NCBI GenBank assembly: GCA_022570795.1
Contig: JAKUDP010000001.1
Span: forward strand, 868,001-932,000
Reading direction: 5' to 3'
From: Sphaerulina vaccinii
Lineage: Eukaryota; Ascomycota; Dothideomycetes; Mycosphaerellales; Mycosphaerellaceae
DNA: 64,000 bases
Shown here: positions 42,731 to 54,760 of the stretch, piece after piece
Numbering within the stretch: the stretch's first letter is position 1
How the letters are laid out: every line of letters begins with the position of its first letter
Notes under the pieces: model-generated
The model's database searches: none
Told to the model about the DNA's origin: nothing
What the model saw: only the letters and a program-made list of their open reading frames with translations
Translations under genes and position numbers: made by a program

Positions 42731-44453
42731 CTATCTCCGCTTCGAGAACTGCAATAGCAGATCATCCATAGGGAAGATAGTGGCAAACACCTTGATCTCC
42801 TCGCTCGTAGGCGTGATCTGATGCGTCCAGTTGTACGAGCTGCTCAGCTTGGACAATAGAAGCATCAAGTTCGAGATCGCGTACGTCTGGCCAAGACAGT
42901 AATGAGGTCCAGTGCCAAACACCAGCCAGTTCTTGCCTTGCTCCTCTGCATTTCCAGTGATCCATCTGTCAGGGACGAACTCATCGGGCTGTTCGTAGAC
43001 TTCAGGATCGTGGAGGGAGAGCCACGTTGAAGGGATGATCATCGTGCCTTTCTTAGCGACATAATTGCTCTCTGGAATTGGAAAGTCCTTCTTGACAAGG
43101 TATGGAACCATGATGACTGGTGGACGGTAGCGGAGGGTCTCCTTGACAACTGCGCGGGTGTAGGTCATGCTTTCGAGGTTCTCGAGGGTGATCGGCTCAT
43201 CTGCGTTGGGGTGGACTCGGTCGGCTTCCTCACGGACTTTCTGGTACACTTCTGGTCGGTCGGCCACGAGTTGCAACATCCAGGAGGCGGCACTTGATGT
43301 GGCGTCTTGTGATGCGAACAGGAACGTGAACACAGTCATGGAAATCTCAATATCGGTGAAGTTGCGCACGATCATTGCTGGCTTCTCATCGGCTGGGACG
43401 TTCTCGCCACTGGCAATGCGTGCTCGGTAGCGGTCAGACTCGATCATCTGGATGATCCAGCGGTCCATGATACACTCTGGCTGAGCGCCTCTCTGCTTCA
43501 TCCTAACTCTAGCCTTGGCTGCACAGTTGGAGAATGCCTCGAGGACCTTGTCGGCGCACTTCTTGCCATACCACGTCTTGGTGTATGGCAGGATGATTGG
43601 AAAGTTGACCAGCTCGAGCGCAGCAGTGATCATGTAGTAGTCGTCCGCAATGCGCTTGACCTGCTCTCGCGACATGTAGTGTCCAACGAATGTGCGGCAC
43701 GACACAGCGCACAGCAGCTCACGCAGCTGGTACACCCACGGCTTGTGCTCTCCAGCGGCTGTGCTCTCGCGCAGAAACTCCTCAAAGTACTCGTTGTAAA
43801 CCTCCTCTTGACCAGGCAGATAGCTCTCCAAAGCAGTGCGCGTGAAGAGTCCGTTCAGACCCTTTCGGTACTCGACGTGCTCCTTGCCATCCAAGAATAC
43901 CCAGTTCTCCGGACGAAGCAGCTTGTGCGCCACATCAACCACGCATGGCTTGACGTACATTGGGCTGTTCAAGACCTTGCGGGCCATGTCACGAGTCGCC
44001 GCAATGACCACGAACTTGTGGAAGACCGAAACGCACGAGAGTGGTCCAGAGAGCCATTTGGTGTAGTATTTGCCGAACTCGGGGTTGACAGAATCCAGGA
44101 AAGGTCCAATGAAGGGGATCTTCCACGAGTCGCCGGCGAGAGGTCCTTTAAGTTGCCAGTATGAGACTGCAGACAGAAGCTTGTTAGCAGATACTCCCAA
44201 CCCCTTGGTTCAATGAGTTTCACAAGCTGTAGCTTGAGCTGAGCTGTCGTAGCTATAGAAGAAAATACTCACTCTGATCGTAGACGACAGCTGCCAGAAA
44301 CAGCGAGAGAAAAACGCCAAACCAGCCCACTGGAGAGGAGAAATTGTCATATGCTTTGCTGAGAATGCCGGTCTGTGTCGACGCGAGAACAGCGTGTATC
44401 GTGTTCGGAAAGCCAGTGCTCGAGGCGTTGAAGGTCTCCATGGCGGATGCCAT
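42731..44453 (-). CDS. ERG5: sterol C-22 desaturase ERG5 (CYP61)
   Basis: Two exons on the minus strand, 44453-44273 and 44166-42731, with a 106-nt intron (GTGAGT...CTGCAG) joining VVYDQ to ISYWQLKG; 538 residues. The first exon gives the N-terminal membrane anchor (VGWFGVFLSLFLAAVVYDQ). Diagnostic segments of CYP61 include GPLAGDSWKIPFIGPFLDSV and YVKPCVVDVAHKLL. Cytochrome P450 motifs are present: I-helix FASQDATSSAAS, ExxR in KETLRYRPP and heme loop FGTGPHYCLGQ. The enzyme introduces the C22-C23 double bond in ergosterol synthesis at the endoplasmic reticulum. Confidence 0.95.
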
Positions 44454-45572
44454 CTTGGCTGTACTGCCCAATGGCTGTCTGTGGTTGTGTGTATCAATGT
44501 AGTCGTGGCTCCAATGGACGACTTTTGTGATTATTCTCCAAATTGGACGGCGTCAGAGTCGATTGATGTATTGCAGCACTCCCTAGTCGCGTGGCTTATC
44601 TGCCTTGTGATCCTTTTTCCCTGCCTTCTCGTATCCTGTCCTCCGACTATGCACCGGACGCGAAGACGAAGTACGAACGTGTCAGCAACACAAAAAGAGA
44701 GTGTCGAAAGGATAATATCCCAGACGGTAGCACTGGACAAATTGGACCCTCACCACTCGCCAGAAAATGGTCTGATGGGTTGATCGTACGAGTATGGAAC
44801 CTTGCCGATTGGGTGGCGTGATATCGTCCGTGCACCAATGCAGATAAGCTTGAACAACTAGATCTTTCATGACGTTCTTCATGCACTGGACATACAATTT
44901 CTGCTCCTCGGAGTGATATGGCAAGCTGGTGGTATGGTCGCGGGTGCAGTACCAGCCTGCTCTGGGCTGTCAGGGGTCTCGTGGCGATGCTGGGATCGAT
45001 GCCGGACCGTCAGCGAGAACTCTTAGCGTGTCATTGGATGAAGAACATCCACTCTCATCAGTATGCAGCCGTGAGGAATGCAGGTACTCGACCGCGCTTC
45101 TGAGAAGTTCACCATGACAGCTCTTGCGCCGCCCTCACTCCTGGCTGCGTGGTAGGTAGCGGCGCTCAGAGATAGTGATATGCAACGATCAGAGTGTATA
45201 CTGCAGAGAACGCTGCAAACACAAGATCATACGGATGCTGCAGTCATTATATCACTTCCGGCGAACTTCTACAGACCAATATACGAGATGTGGAATCATC
45301 ACAGCGTTCCTCGAGAGGCGGAGTACCATCGGGTACTAAAGACAAGATATAAAGCTTGGAGGATCTGACACTGCAGAGGCCGTGAAGCCACGTCTATACT
45401 TCGCAGCCATAATATGGCGTTTGTAGGATTGCATGAGCTACGCCGCCCAGATGCAGCTATGCTCTGCCACCTGTCCACTTAGATCAGGCAGTCATGTCTG
45501 TTTGCTCATTATTGGTCGAGTTGTGTTTTTGGGAGTCTTCATCTGCTCACCTCTAAGCAATAGACGACTGTC
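44454..45572. other. intergenic, ERG5 promoter side
   Basis: 1.1 kb between divergent genes. A GATATAAAG element near 45347 may serve the gene at 45573. The short ORFs here overlap each other on both strands and have no family features. Confidence 0.45.
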
Positions 45573-47620
45573 ATGGCCAGGTCCAGATTGTGGCTCATAC
45601 TCGCTGGCTTGTTCCTAGCACTAATCGCACAGGCGACAGCGTCCACGACCGCTTGCAAGAACCCGGATACTCAAGCTGTGATCGACTATGGGACATGGAG
45701 GTACTCAGACGAACGCGATACGACGATTTCCGATGCTCTGTCAGCCCGCAAAGCGCTGCTTCAAATACAAGAACGAGACGCCAGGTGCGATCCTCTGACC
45801 TCAGTCACTTTCGAAGGGAGCGGCCTATCAGTCAATGATACCGAGATCGAAGCGGCGTTGCGATCTTTGCCGGTGCCACTAGAAGATATCAATTGGAACG
45901 TAGGAAAGCCCATACCTGCGGGCCCTTTGAGAGTCATGGAAGATAACCACCCCTCTGCACGACTGCATTACAATATGCCGTTTCACAACTGGGAGAGGGT
46001 GGATCACGGTGAGTGGAACATTTGGCATGCTCACCGTCGCCTGCCGCTGCTGAGGAACATACTGGGTTCACCGAACCTTCATGCCGTGAAAGCCGTACTA
46101 CTATACGGACCCCAGGACTTACCTGATGATCTACCACTGGTCCACGAGGTTCTGACGACCTGCAACAATCTACGAGAGCTGGAGCTCAACATTCGCGATG
46201 TATGGGGTTGTACACCGGCCACATATCCAGAGGCGTTTGCATTCCAGAGGAACCCCAATCAAATTCCGCCCTTAGAGGTGCTCAAGATATCTGGCAGATA
46301 CAACCTCGAATCACCAAGGGTAAGTGATCGACAAAGCTTCTTCATGGCGAGGCCCAGCACATATATGTACAAACCGTGGTCATGGCTGCCCAATGAGTTC
46401 CTCGACATAATCTGGAATGGCGTAGACATCCTAGGTGGTGTCAACACCACAGCTTACAACGAGGCAACTCAAATCTACACTGCGGGAGGTAAGTAGCCCT
46501 CGATTTCGTAATGTTGACTACGCTGCTGGGCTTACAGGCACGCTGCGCTGACCTGCATCCGCAATTGCCGGGATATCTGCTTACGTTCAACTCATTTTTA
46601 GGGAGGCTCAGAAAACCTGAAGAGGCGACCAACCTCGATGCTTGGATGACGAAGATGAATTGGTCAGGGTTGAGAGTGCTGCATCTCGACTCCGCAGAAC
46701 AGAGAACTCTCGAAACACTTGGACCTGTCCTCGAGAACTTAACAGAACTGAAACTCGGCTCTGGATCTGCCAACGCTGCTGCAGTGTTTCCTACGTTCTT
46801 AACAAATCTTATAACACCACTCACGCGCCTGGAGTTAAGCAACTACGATTTCCAGGACAACTACACCGCTGTGATAGACGCGTTGGGCAAGACGTCAGGT
46901 GCACACCTCACACACCTTTCGATCACAGAACATCAATGGCATCAACATCGCTATTGCATGTACGACAAACATCGTTGCACAGAGAGACAGACTGAATACT
47001 ACTTAGATCGGCCATATCTGGACGCCACTCATCTAGCCCGACTGGCAAACACAACACCAAACATCACTCATCTTGACCTCGACATCTCTCGTGTAGCCTC
47101 CAACACCACAGATCCAAGTCAATGGACCTTAGACTACGACACCATTGGAGCTGCGGCATCACTTCCCCAGCTACGCAACTTGATTCTGCGTCTCGTCTCC
47201 CCAGACCATTTCGCTCACTTGGCCGGTATGAATCCAAGGTACAGTGCATATGGCCCTAGTCGTGCACACTTCAGTGAACCGAGCTTGAACCGAACTTCTG
47301 TTCCAGCCCTGTTCGCCAACCTAAATCAACATCGTGCTGATTCTGGACAACGTCCGCTTGCTCAATTGGAGATTAAAACTGGCTTGTGGGATCAGCGAAA
47401 TCAAGGGGACTGGGGCATGATGGGAGCACCAGATGAGCTAGTCGGTAGCTGGGTGTGCCAGAGCGAGGGACGAAGTAGAGAGAGCGGACGATGCTTTGGA
47501 GGGAACAGAGGTATACACTACTATCATGGCGTTATCAATGATCCTTACTCGGAAGATTGGAGTCAGCCGGGCTTGGTCGCGGAGCGGTGGTCGGAGGGAT
47601 TGGAGCACGCCGAGTTGTGA
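45573..47620 (+). CDS. secreted protein of unknown function, LRR-like segments
   Basis: Best read as two exons, 45573-46488 and 46602-47620, joined by a 113-nt intron (GTAAGT...TTTTTAG) that keeps frame; 644 residues. A clear signal peptide (SRLWLILAGLFLALIAQATA) opens the protein. The body has leucine-rich stretches spaced like degenerate LRRs (LRELELNIRD, LPPLEVLKISG-like, LRVLHLDS, LTELKLGS, THLDLDISR, LRNLILRLVS) and several Asn-X-Thr/Ser sites. The nearer acceptor at 46537 would give an immediate stop, so the distal one is preferred. The C-terminal part carries Trp, Cys and His-rich segments (SWVCQSEGRS, GIHYYHGVINDPY). I know no family; a role outside the cell or in the secretory path is inferred. 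Confidence 0.65.
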
Positions 47621-47779
47621 TTGCACAGTATAATACCTCATGTACAAGATAACATAGTATTGATTGCATGTGCTTACGAAGTCCGAACACATTCGAGCAA
47701 CTTTCCGCCGGATTTTAGCTGGCGTTGAACATATGGATTACCACTCAGTTCTGATACGCACAAATGGATGGCGTCCGGT

Positions 47780-48769
47780 CTAGACAAGTCCATCTTCACT
47801 GCAGTCCTGTTCCGGCTGCTTCGACCAGTACGGAGACAGCGGGCCATGATAGCCCAGATCGTCCTCTTCATGATCTTGGATCAGAGTCTCGAAGTCGTCA
47901 CTATCGGTGAGCTTCGAATGCTTCGCAGGCGGGCTGCTATCGATGTCGCTTCCGCGGCTCGAAGACTCCTCATTGATCTGGCAGACATGTCAGCTGACTC
48001 CAAGCAAAGCAATAGGCGTTATCCGTACCTCTCTGAAGCGCTTGCGTGAAACCGGCTCAAGTGCAGTGCGAGTGAGCTCGAGTCTCGGCGTAGAGCATTG
48101 CGTAGAGGTTACCGTCTTGGTGATGTGCACGATGCCTCTGTCTGTCGCTACTGTCAGCTGAGCACGGTACATCTCTACTCGGAATACTGACAAGTTGAGT
48201 CGTAGTAGAAGACGATATTGGTCGGAAAGGCAGCGGCGCCAGTTGCAGGAATGAAGTGGTAGCGAGTCTCGCCAGTTCGGGAATCTTTGGTGATACCCTT
48301 GCGTCCACGCCGCAGCGTGATCACGATACGACCAGTATCATGTTCCTGCGGCGAGAGTGGCGAGCCATGCGCATTCACTTGAGGTCTCGATTAGCAGCGA
48401 ATTACGGATTTTGGACAGCGTCCACATACATGGCTGAAGTGTTGCGGACGACACTTCAAGTCTGCGATGCCCTTCGAAACAGCCGTCATGAAATTGCATC
48501 TCGTCTGCAGCTCTGGGCTTTGGTGGGAGCATGCTCTCGGGTGCAGGACGCAGTGCCCACGCAACATCTTGGACCGGGCCATTGTCTAGCGAGAAGCTCA
48601 CGCTTGCGACGTTCTCTGCCATCCAGTCGAAGCGTTCCATTAGAAACACGAAAACGACGAAGCGGTCTTTCGTGCTCGACTCTGAAGGGAAGGTGTGGCC
48701 GTGCTCATCCTCAGTGGGTGTGGCGATCCGCTGGCAGTACATCTCGAGAATGCCGGTAGAGTCGAACAT
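47780..48769 (-). CDS. multi-exon unknown protein
   Basis: A four-exon minus-strand model: 48769-48430, 48377-48297, 48186-48029 and 47977-47780; introns of 52, 110 and 51 nt, all in matching phase; 258 residues. Exon 1 (MFDSTGILEMYCQRIATPTE) and the last exon (INEESSSRGSDIDSSPPAKH, acidic end EQDCSEDGLV) read as genuine coding. The middle intron has a weak donor (GTATCA). If retained, the frame stays open for a further 40 codons and stops at 48175, giving a 180-residue form that ends YYDSTCQYSE. No recognised domain; the beta-rich centre RIVITLRRGRK-VFRVEMYRAQ is the most ordered part. The first and last introns have good consensus sites. Confidence 0.55.
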
Positions 48770-49008
48770 TGTATTGGCTGTAAAGAGAATGCATCGGTGT
48801 ATGTTGAACAACAGAAGAAGTTCTGGATGTGAGGCAATTCGTCTTTGGCAAGTGCTCTCTTCGTGCCTTCCTCGATTGCGAAACAGGCAGTCGCGACCAG
48901 CTCTCACAACCACACCACGACCATGATCATCCCAGGTCTTCCGCTTCAGCAACTCATCAGAAGTGGATCAGAAGTGGACGGAGTCCAACTTGTGCCTATA
49001 CTGCCTGT

Positions 49009-49424
49009 TCACCGCGATGCCTCAACATCACCACCCCTCACCGTCCTGTCCACTCTTCCAGAATCAAACCCTGCCAGTCTCTCGCCTTCCTCCTCACTGA
49101 ACAGATCATCCCCGCTACCACTTCTGCTGCCTCTTCGACTATCCGTAGCATCAAACACCATCTGCCTGCGTGGTATGACCAGCCGCATTACCAGGTCGCT
49201 TATGCGATCCCGTAGTCCTTCCGTATTCACGGTGTCCAGTGGTAGATATTGAGAGTATCGCTCGCGGTGGTTCCTGATCAGTGGTATGATGATGTACGAG
49301 ATACTGCCGTATAATGCTGCAGCGATGATGGCGGGTAGGAAGAGGATCTAATGCGGTGCTGGTTAGTTGTGCATCCACGTTTCATATTGATCGCACGAAC
49401 CTTCACTACATCGATGAAGCCCAT
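49009..49424 (-). CDS. small single-helix membrane protein
   Basis: Two exons on the minus strand, 49424-49401 (8 codons, MGFIDVVK) and 49347-49009, with a 53-nt intron (GTTCGT...CATTAG); 120 residues. The join produces MGFIDVVK-ILFLPAIIAAAL, then YGSISYIIIPLIRNHRERYS, a membrane helix with a basic cytosolic flank. A charged helix (RDRISDLVMRLVIPRR) and a disordered acidic/basic tail follow. The architecture is like other small conserved membrane proteins of filamentous fungi, but I cannot name it. The very short first exon makes the gene easy to miss. Confidence 0.65.
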
Positions 49425-49801
49425 GTTGCCGACTGTTATGGCACACAGCGCTACACAAGCAAAGACGTTATTGTCAGGAACGCAAGCTGATGGAAGGAGG
49501 TGACGCGCCTCTTGCACGCGGAGAGGTTAGCGCCAAAATGGCTTGGAGAGTTCAATATTGGACGGTGAAGGCATCGACATACAACAGCCGGGTACTTATA
49601 TCTACAAAGCCTCGTAGCTGCTCAGATCCTATCAGGCGCCGATAGTACTTCTTTTCATCATTAGCTTTGGCCAGAGAAACTCTCAAGGATCAATTTTCCT
49701 GCCCTCATCGTGTCCTAACCCACCAACTCCATATAGCGCTCTTCTTCCTCCAACCTCTGCTTCAAACTACACCAGGCGCAGCCCATAGGGCAAGCGGCCA
49801 T
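49425..49801. other. intergenic
   Basis: About 380 bp, no gene recognised. Confidence 0.4.
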
Positions 49802-51451
49802 TCAGGTGTACCAAGTTGGCTCAGGAATTTCTCCCAGAACCTGATACCTTCCAACCTCTCGCTTCTTGTAGGCCACAGGATCGTGCAAGGAGTGCGTCCT
49901 GATGTCGCGCCAGTAGCGATCAAATCCATACTTCTTCCCAGTAGCACGAGCGCCCAACATTTCGAAGATGCCGCTCGTGACAGCAAGACCAGTATCAGTC
50001 GTGACGACCTTGACATGTGCCACTGTCGCTGCAACTTCACCACGACGTTGTGCGGTTATAGCTGCGCGGCCACGAGCATGGGCGCCGTTCGTGTATCCAT
50101 TGCCGTTAGCATGGTTGCTCTCTGGAGCTTGAAATTTCGACGCTGTGGAGATGGTGTAAGGTGGGTTTGGCCCTGCAGCCTTGCTGCTTGGGTGTGCATT
50201 TGCAAGATAGTTGGGGTTGATTTTGTCCTTGAAGCTTTCAGGCTCGGCCACCAGCGACCCATATTGTCCAGCTTCACGATAGAGATTGGCAATTTCAGCT
50301 CCTGCGCGGTCGGCCAGAGCGTCAGCTGCTGCAAGATGTGCGCGATATTCACCATATCGCTCGAGGATGTACCACTCGTCGGTGGCTTTGTCTTTGTTGT
50401 CTCCTCCATATGGCCAGGCACGAGTGCCTTTCAATGTATACTGGGTAGCAGAACCAAGTGCTCCTTGAGCAATTCCCAAGTAGAAGTTGCTGAAGACGAG
50501 CTGGATCGTCGGCAAGAGCAAGCTTGCGAATGGGATGCCGAGCACTTCGGGGATTGGTCGTTTCGTCGATGGGTCCCAGCCAAGAGCATCAGTCCATGGC
50601 ACACGAATATTGTCGAGCTTGACAGAACCAGACTCGGTCAGACGAAGTCCTACATTGTCCCAGTTGTGCAAAAACTGGATACCGGGCTGATCAGTCTTCA
50701 CTAGGGTGAAGATATGATCCTCGGTGCCATCTAGGACACCTTCGAGAACCGTGAGATCGCTCACAACACCACCTGTGTTGAAGTTCTTGAAGCCGTTGAA
50801 AACGAGCTCATTTCCATCGGAAGTGATCTTCAGATCGTTGTCGCGAGGGTTGACTGCGCCACCGACAAAGAAGTTGTTGCGAATGATGACCTCCTGCACA
50901 CTATCTTGCTGTTCATCTGTGCCCACAACATTGGCAGTAGTAGACCAGAGCAGGTGGTACCCAAGTAACATTCCGAGAGAGCCTGATCCTGAATTAGCAG
51001 ACTCACGAACGTGAGCGCGGGCCATGCTCACCATCGGTCTTAGCCACCTCGCGAATGACTTTATATCCTGTTTCCCAACTCTGTACCGTCGTCAGCTTCC
51101 TAGCCAAGTATACTGACGCCCTTCAATCCCACCTGTTCACCACCGCCGTACCTCTTCGGCCCTAGGACTTTAAGCAGCCCAGCTGACTTCAACAGAGCGA
51201 CTTCGGCCTTGGGCGACTTGTTCTCAATATCTCTTTGCGCGGCATCTTGTCCGAGGATCTCAGCAACATCTAGCATGCGTCAATAATTAGTGATCTCGAT
51301 TGCTTTGCCGGGCAACAGCAAAGAAGTATGGGCTCGTACCTGCAGCACGCTGAATCCATTCTTCCTGGTTGCGAGGAAGGCCAGTGCGTTCAAACCGCTG
51401 GTGATGCTGATCGTAGATAGCAGGATCAGTGTACTCTCGGACCTTGGACAT
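49802..51451 (-). CDS. acyl-CoA dehydrogenase-fold flavoprotein, DszC-like
   Basis: Four exons on the minus strand: 51451-51340, 51269-51133, 51080-51032 and 50988-49802; introns of 70, 52 and 43 nt; 494 residues. The spliced leader reads MSKVREYTDPAIYDQHHQRF..., then AEVALLKSAGLLKVLGPKRY-GGGEQSW and EVAKTDGSGSLGMLLGYHLL, the expected order in the acyl-CoA dehydrogenase fold. Segments such as GFKNFNTGGVVSDLTVLEG, VKTDQPGIQF and the C-terminal GARATGKKYGFDRYWRDIRT-HSLHDP match the group that includes DszC-type flavin monooxygenases, which often act on sulfur or aromatic substrates with a partner flavin reductase. The substrate is unknown. A Gly/Asn-rich insertion near residue 370 (ESNHANGNGYTNGAHARG) is unusual. 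Confidence 0.87.
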
Positions 51452-52177
51452 GATTCTTGAGATGTTTCAATGCTTTTGGAGAAGTGGTGGAACAACAAGT
51501 TTCGAGAACAAAAAGCTGTCCACAGCTGGTTTATAGGCAGAGTCCTCGGTACAATTAGACCATTGTACGTGCTGTATCCTCGCTCTTGCGTTGGCTGGCA
51601 TACCACCAGGATGGAGAAGATCGCCAATGGTGGTGCAGTTCCACGAGCACGCAATGGAGCTTGTCCATCGCGCGCAACGACGCGCTGAACTCTATATTTG
51701 TCCGACGAGCCGGGAGGTCTTGTTAAAGACGACTGTTGACGAACAAAGCCGCAATTTCCAGAAACCGAGTGCGAAGAATGTTTCCAGACTAGGAACACAA
51801 GAGCTGTACGCGCTCAGGGTGGAAGCACTCTCTTGCAGTGGTTGATCCAGTACTAAATGAGGTTCAGCTTGATGGAATGTCGACTTTTTGAAGTGCAATG
51901 GTGGTTTTCCACTGAGTAGAAGCAACAAGTAGCACATCTGCTGGCTTTGATACTGAATACTAAGGTCAGTGCGATCTTCAAAGCGCAGTTCGTGTGTTTG
52001 CCCGGTGAAGACTGCGTGAACAACGGAATGCAACATTTCGTTATTGGAGTGCATCATGACGAAGCTGTCTCGTTCCGTCTGCAGAAAGATGTCGTGATAC
52101 TTGGTTCACTTGGTTCACTTGGTTCATCGGGTTGCTCAGGAGATGCGCTGCGAATTTTATTCGCTTGTAGGTCATGC
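51452..52177. other. intergenic with a 9-bp direct repeat
   Basis: About 730 bp, the DszC-like promoter plus the MSO1 3' region. TTGGTTCAC is repeated nearly three times at 52101-52127. No gene seen. Confidence 0.45.
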
Positions 52178-52954
52178 TCATTGTCTGCCATAGCGTCGCG
52201 AATCGCCTCCACTTCTGTCGTAGGGATTGCCACCTCCAGCACCTCCGCCATACGGCGAGTTTCCTCCACCTTGAGGCTGATCATATGGATTTGACGCGCC
52301 GATGGAGCCGAGAGATGCAGTGCTCGCATTGCCCTTTGCACCCCAAAGTCGTGCTTTTAGCCTGTCCTGTGCAGTCCCACCTCCACCAGCGCTGCTCGTA
52401 GGCGGACTAGGCTCAACTTGGCTACAAGGTCGACTGTACGGCTGTTGCGAATTGACGCTTTGATAACTGCCTGCACGCTGAGACGGTAGTGGCCGCGCTT
52501 GAGGAGGAGCCAGGTTCGTACTGCTTGACCCAGCCGGCTGATTGCTCATGGGTCTACGAGCATTGCGTAAACTCTGCGGCTGGACAGATACATTGCTCTG
52601 ACTGGCAGACGGCGGATCCCACAGGTCGTTCAGACTGTTGCTGCCTCTATTACCGCCTTGAACTGGTGTGCCTGAGTATTGGCTCCTGCCGCCTGCGCTG
52701 GTGAGATAGCTCCCATATCCTCCCTGCTGTGCATACTGCTGCTGAGGGTTTGACTTCTTCTCCTTTGGGTCAACAGGCAACCACGGAGGGTATGGTCGCC
52801 CTTTCTCGGTATAATGTGCGCGAAGCACGCGGCAAATGTGCGTGTCGTCCTCAGTATCGCCGTCTTCCTCACTCGAGAGGAGCGTCCGGCGCAGTGAGTT
52901 GTATCGTGACGTCGTATGCGTAAGCAGATTGCTAAGGTACCCTGACATGATCAC
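52178..52954 (-). CDS. MSO1: Sec1-binding exocytosis protein MSO1
   Basis: 258 residues, one exon; the start is MIMSGYLSNLL at 52954 or two codons later. The N-terminal domain, with SRYNSLRRTLLSSEEDGDTE, DDTHICRVLRAHYTEKGRPY and PPWLPVDP, is the Mso1 Sec1-binding region. The C-terminal QDRLKARLWG is a further conserved Mso1 element. The long middle is disordered and rich in Gln, Ser, Pro and Gly. In yeast Mso1 binds Sec1 and helps SNARE assembly at sites of polarised exocytosis; in hyphae this should be the growing tip. Confidence 0.88.
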   Translation of the reverse strand: MIMSGYLSNLLTHTTSRYNSLRRTLLSSEEDGDTEDDTHICRVLRAHYTEKGRPYPPWLPVDPKEKKSNPQQQYAQQGGYGSYLTSAGGRSQYSGTPVQGGNRGSNSLNDLWDPPSASQSNVSVQPQSLRNARRPMSNQPAGSSSTNLAPPQARPLPSQRAGSYQSVNSQQPYSRPCSQVEPSPPTSSAGGGGTAQDRLKARLWGAKGNASTASLGSIGASNPYDQPQGGGNSPYGGGAGGGNPYDRSGGDSRRYGRQ

Positions 52955-53249
52955 GCTCGTATCGGTGGTGATGTTGGTGGGTTATGTTTAGTGTCCGATG
53001 CGAATGAGAATGGCGGGCAGAATGGAAGGCTCCTGCCAAGTCAGTCATCAGCCACGTGGCGCGGTCTGTTCAAGCTACAAGAAACCATCAAAATGTCCGA
53101 CTACCTCATTGCACGACCACGAGAGTGCGACGGACGTCCACCCTCGCTCACCTTGATACCGATCACTACAGCTTCGTCTGCACACAAAGCCAAGACAGCA
53201 TGTTGAGCATGCTGATGGCAGAAGCCAATGTCTCTGAGAGCTGCCCACG

Positions 53250-53834
53250 ATGTACCTCCTGGACTGCTTCACATATCTGACGTTGCTCTTTCGATATGTC
53301 GGTCGAACCTCGAATGTCCCTTTGGCCACGCGTGCTGAAGTCATCCACATCAGCACTCCATCAGAAGAGCATCATTCGTTGTCACCTCTCCGCAGACAGG
53401 AATTGTCTACCAGGCCCTCCTCTGAGCTCATTGTGCCAATGGACCCGCCTCAACTTCTGGACGACACATTCAGAATGACTCCCTGGGACCTTGAGCGCCG
53501 ACAACGTGCAGCAGCAAAGACATGCGACTTTCGAAATGGTTCCTCGTGGTTCACTCCGTCTGCAGACTCGGAAGTTGAGCGGACCTTGAACTCATCAACA
53601 ATAATAACGACAGCGGATGTCCATCGGAAGGATGTTTTGCGGATTCATTCTATGCTCCACTATGTCGAGAAGCTTGCGTTGCTTGATTTCGAACCAGATC
53701 GGTTGTGTTCGTCCAGAGAACGGACCGCTCTCGCCGACATTCTTTTCATGTTGCTCATCGTGACAGTTTCCAGGAAGCGTAAAGCGTCCCGTTGTCAACG
53801 CAAGCGCCCGATACAGCCACCCAGTCCGGCTTGA
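53250..53834 (+). CDS. doubtful ORF, unknown protein
   Basis: A 194-codon frame starting MYLLDCFTYLTLLFRYVGRT. The middle (MDPPQLLDDTFRMTPWDLER, then RRQRAAAKTCDFRNG) has helical, protein-like composition, but there is no recognised domain and the flanks look non-coding. It may be a real lineage-specific gene or chance. Confidence 0.25.
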   Translation: MYLLDCFTYLTLLFRYVGRTSNVPLATRAEVIHISTPSEEHHSLSPLRRQELSTRPSSELIVPMDPPQLLDDTFRMTPWDLERRQRAAAKTCDFRNGSSWFTPSADSEVERTLNSSTIITTADVHRKDVLRIHSMLHYVEKLALLDFEPDRLCSSRERTALADILFMLLIVTVSRKRKASRCQRKRPIQPPSPA

Positions 53835-54760
53835 AGATGGACTACTACTCGGCCACCGTGTTGCACGTATGGTTGCATGTAGTGATACTGATCATTCACT
53901 GCGCAGTGGAGATCGCTGTCGCACAACAATGCGTCTGCTCTGGACGTCTACAGAGGCGAGCCATCAATATTTACTTCGATCAACGTCAAAGCTTCTCCCG
54001 TTGCTCCGGACGCGTACCTGAACATGAGGCTCTGCAACCACTTTTGTTGCTTCTGTGGAGCTCTCTCTGGTGGAACCCCGGCAGTATGCAGTAGCGTACG
54101 GGAGCTTTCTCCATGTTTGAAGACGTACCACTTCTACTGGCTTCCGCAATACATCCAGCTCAAAGTTTCGACTGTCAGCACAACTGCGGCATCTGGGATC
54201 AGACGATGGTTGCTTGAATGAAACCCCGCTCCTGCAGTCGTAGACGAAACCGCTGAACAGACCAGAGCAAGGCTACACGGCCTGTCTGTTCTGCGATTTG
54301 CGAGATGCCTTTCCGAGTGGGGCTTCGACCAGTGATGTTCCGATTGCCAATGCTCGTGCAAGACCTCCAGTGGATGCAACTAGGAAAAAGTGACATCCGC
54401 AATCGCACGCCAGCTCCACTAAGGTACACTGAGAGATGGTATATAACAGCGGAGAAGCTCATCGTGAGCCAGCTTCAATCGCATACCGACTACACTACCA
54501 ATATTTGAATACGCATCATCGTGAGATCAAGCAGAACCAAGGCAAGGTCCCCCGCATGTGCTCCGCAATGGGCAATGATCCATAGCTCAGCCGGCTATAT
54601 GGCAGAAGCAGCCACTAACGTTGCGTGTTGATCGAGCAGGCTATCTCCGCGTACCAACCGCTCCCCCAAAAGCTACACAGCTGCTACTTAAGCTCGCGTG
54701 TCCGGACAACAGACACAGTTCTTTTCTTGATATTACTTCAAGACTTCATACTCTATCACA
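53835..54760. other. intergenic, FDH upstream region
   Basis: About 930 bp without a supportable gene; it includes the formate dehydrogenase promoter. Confidence 0.45.
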
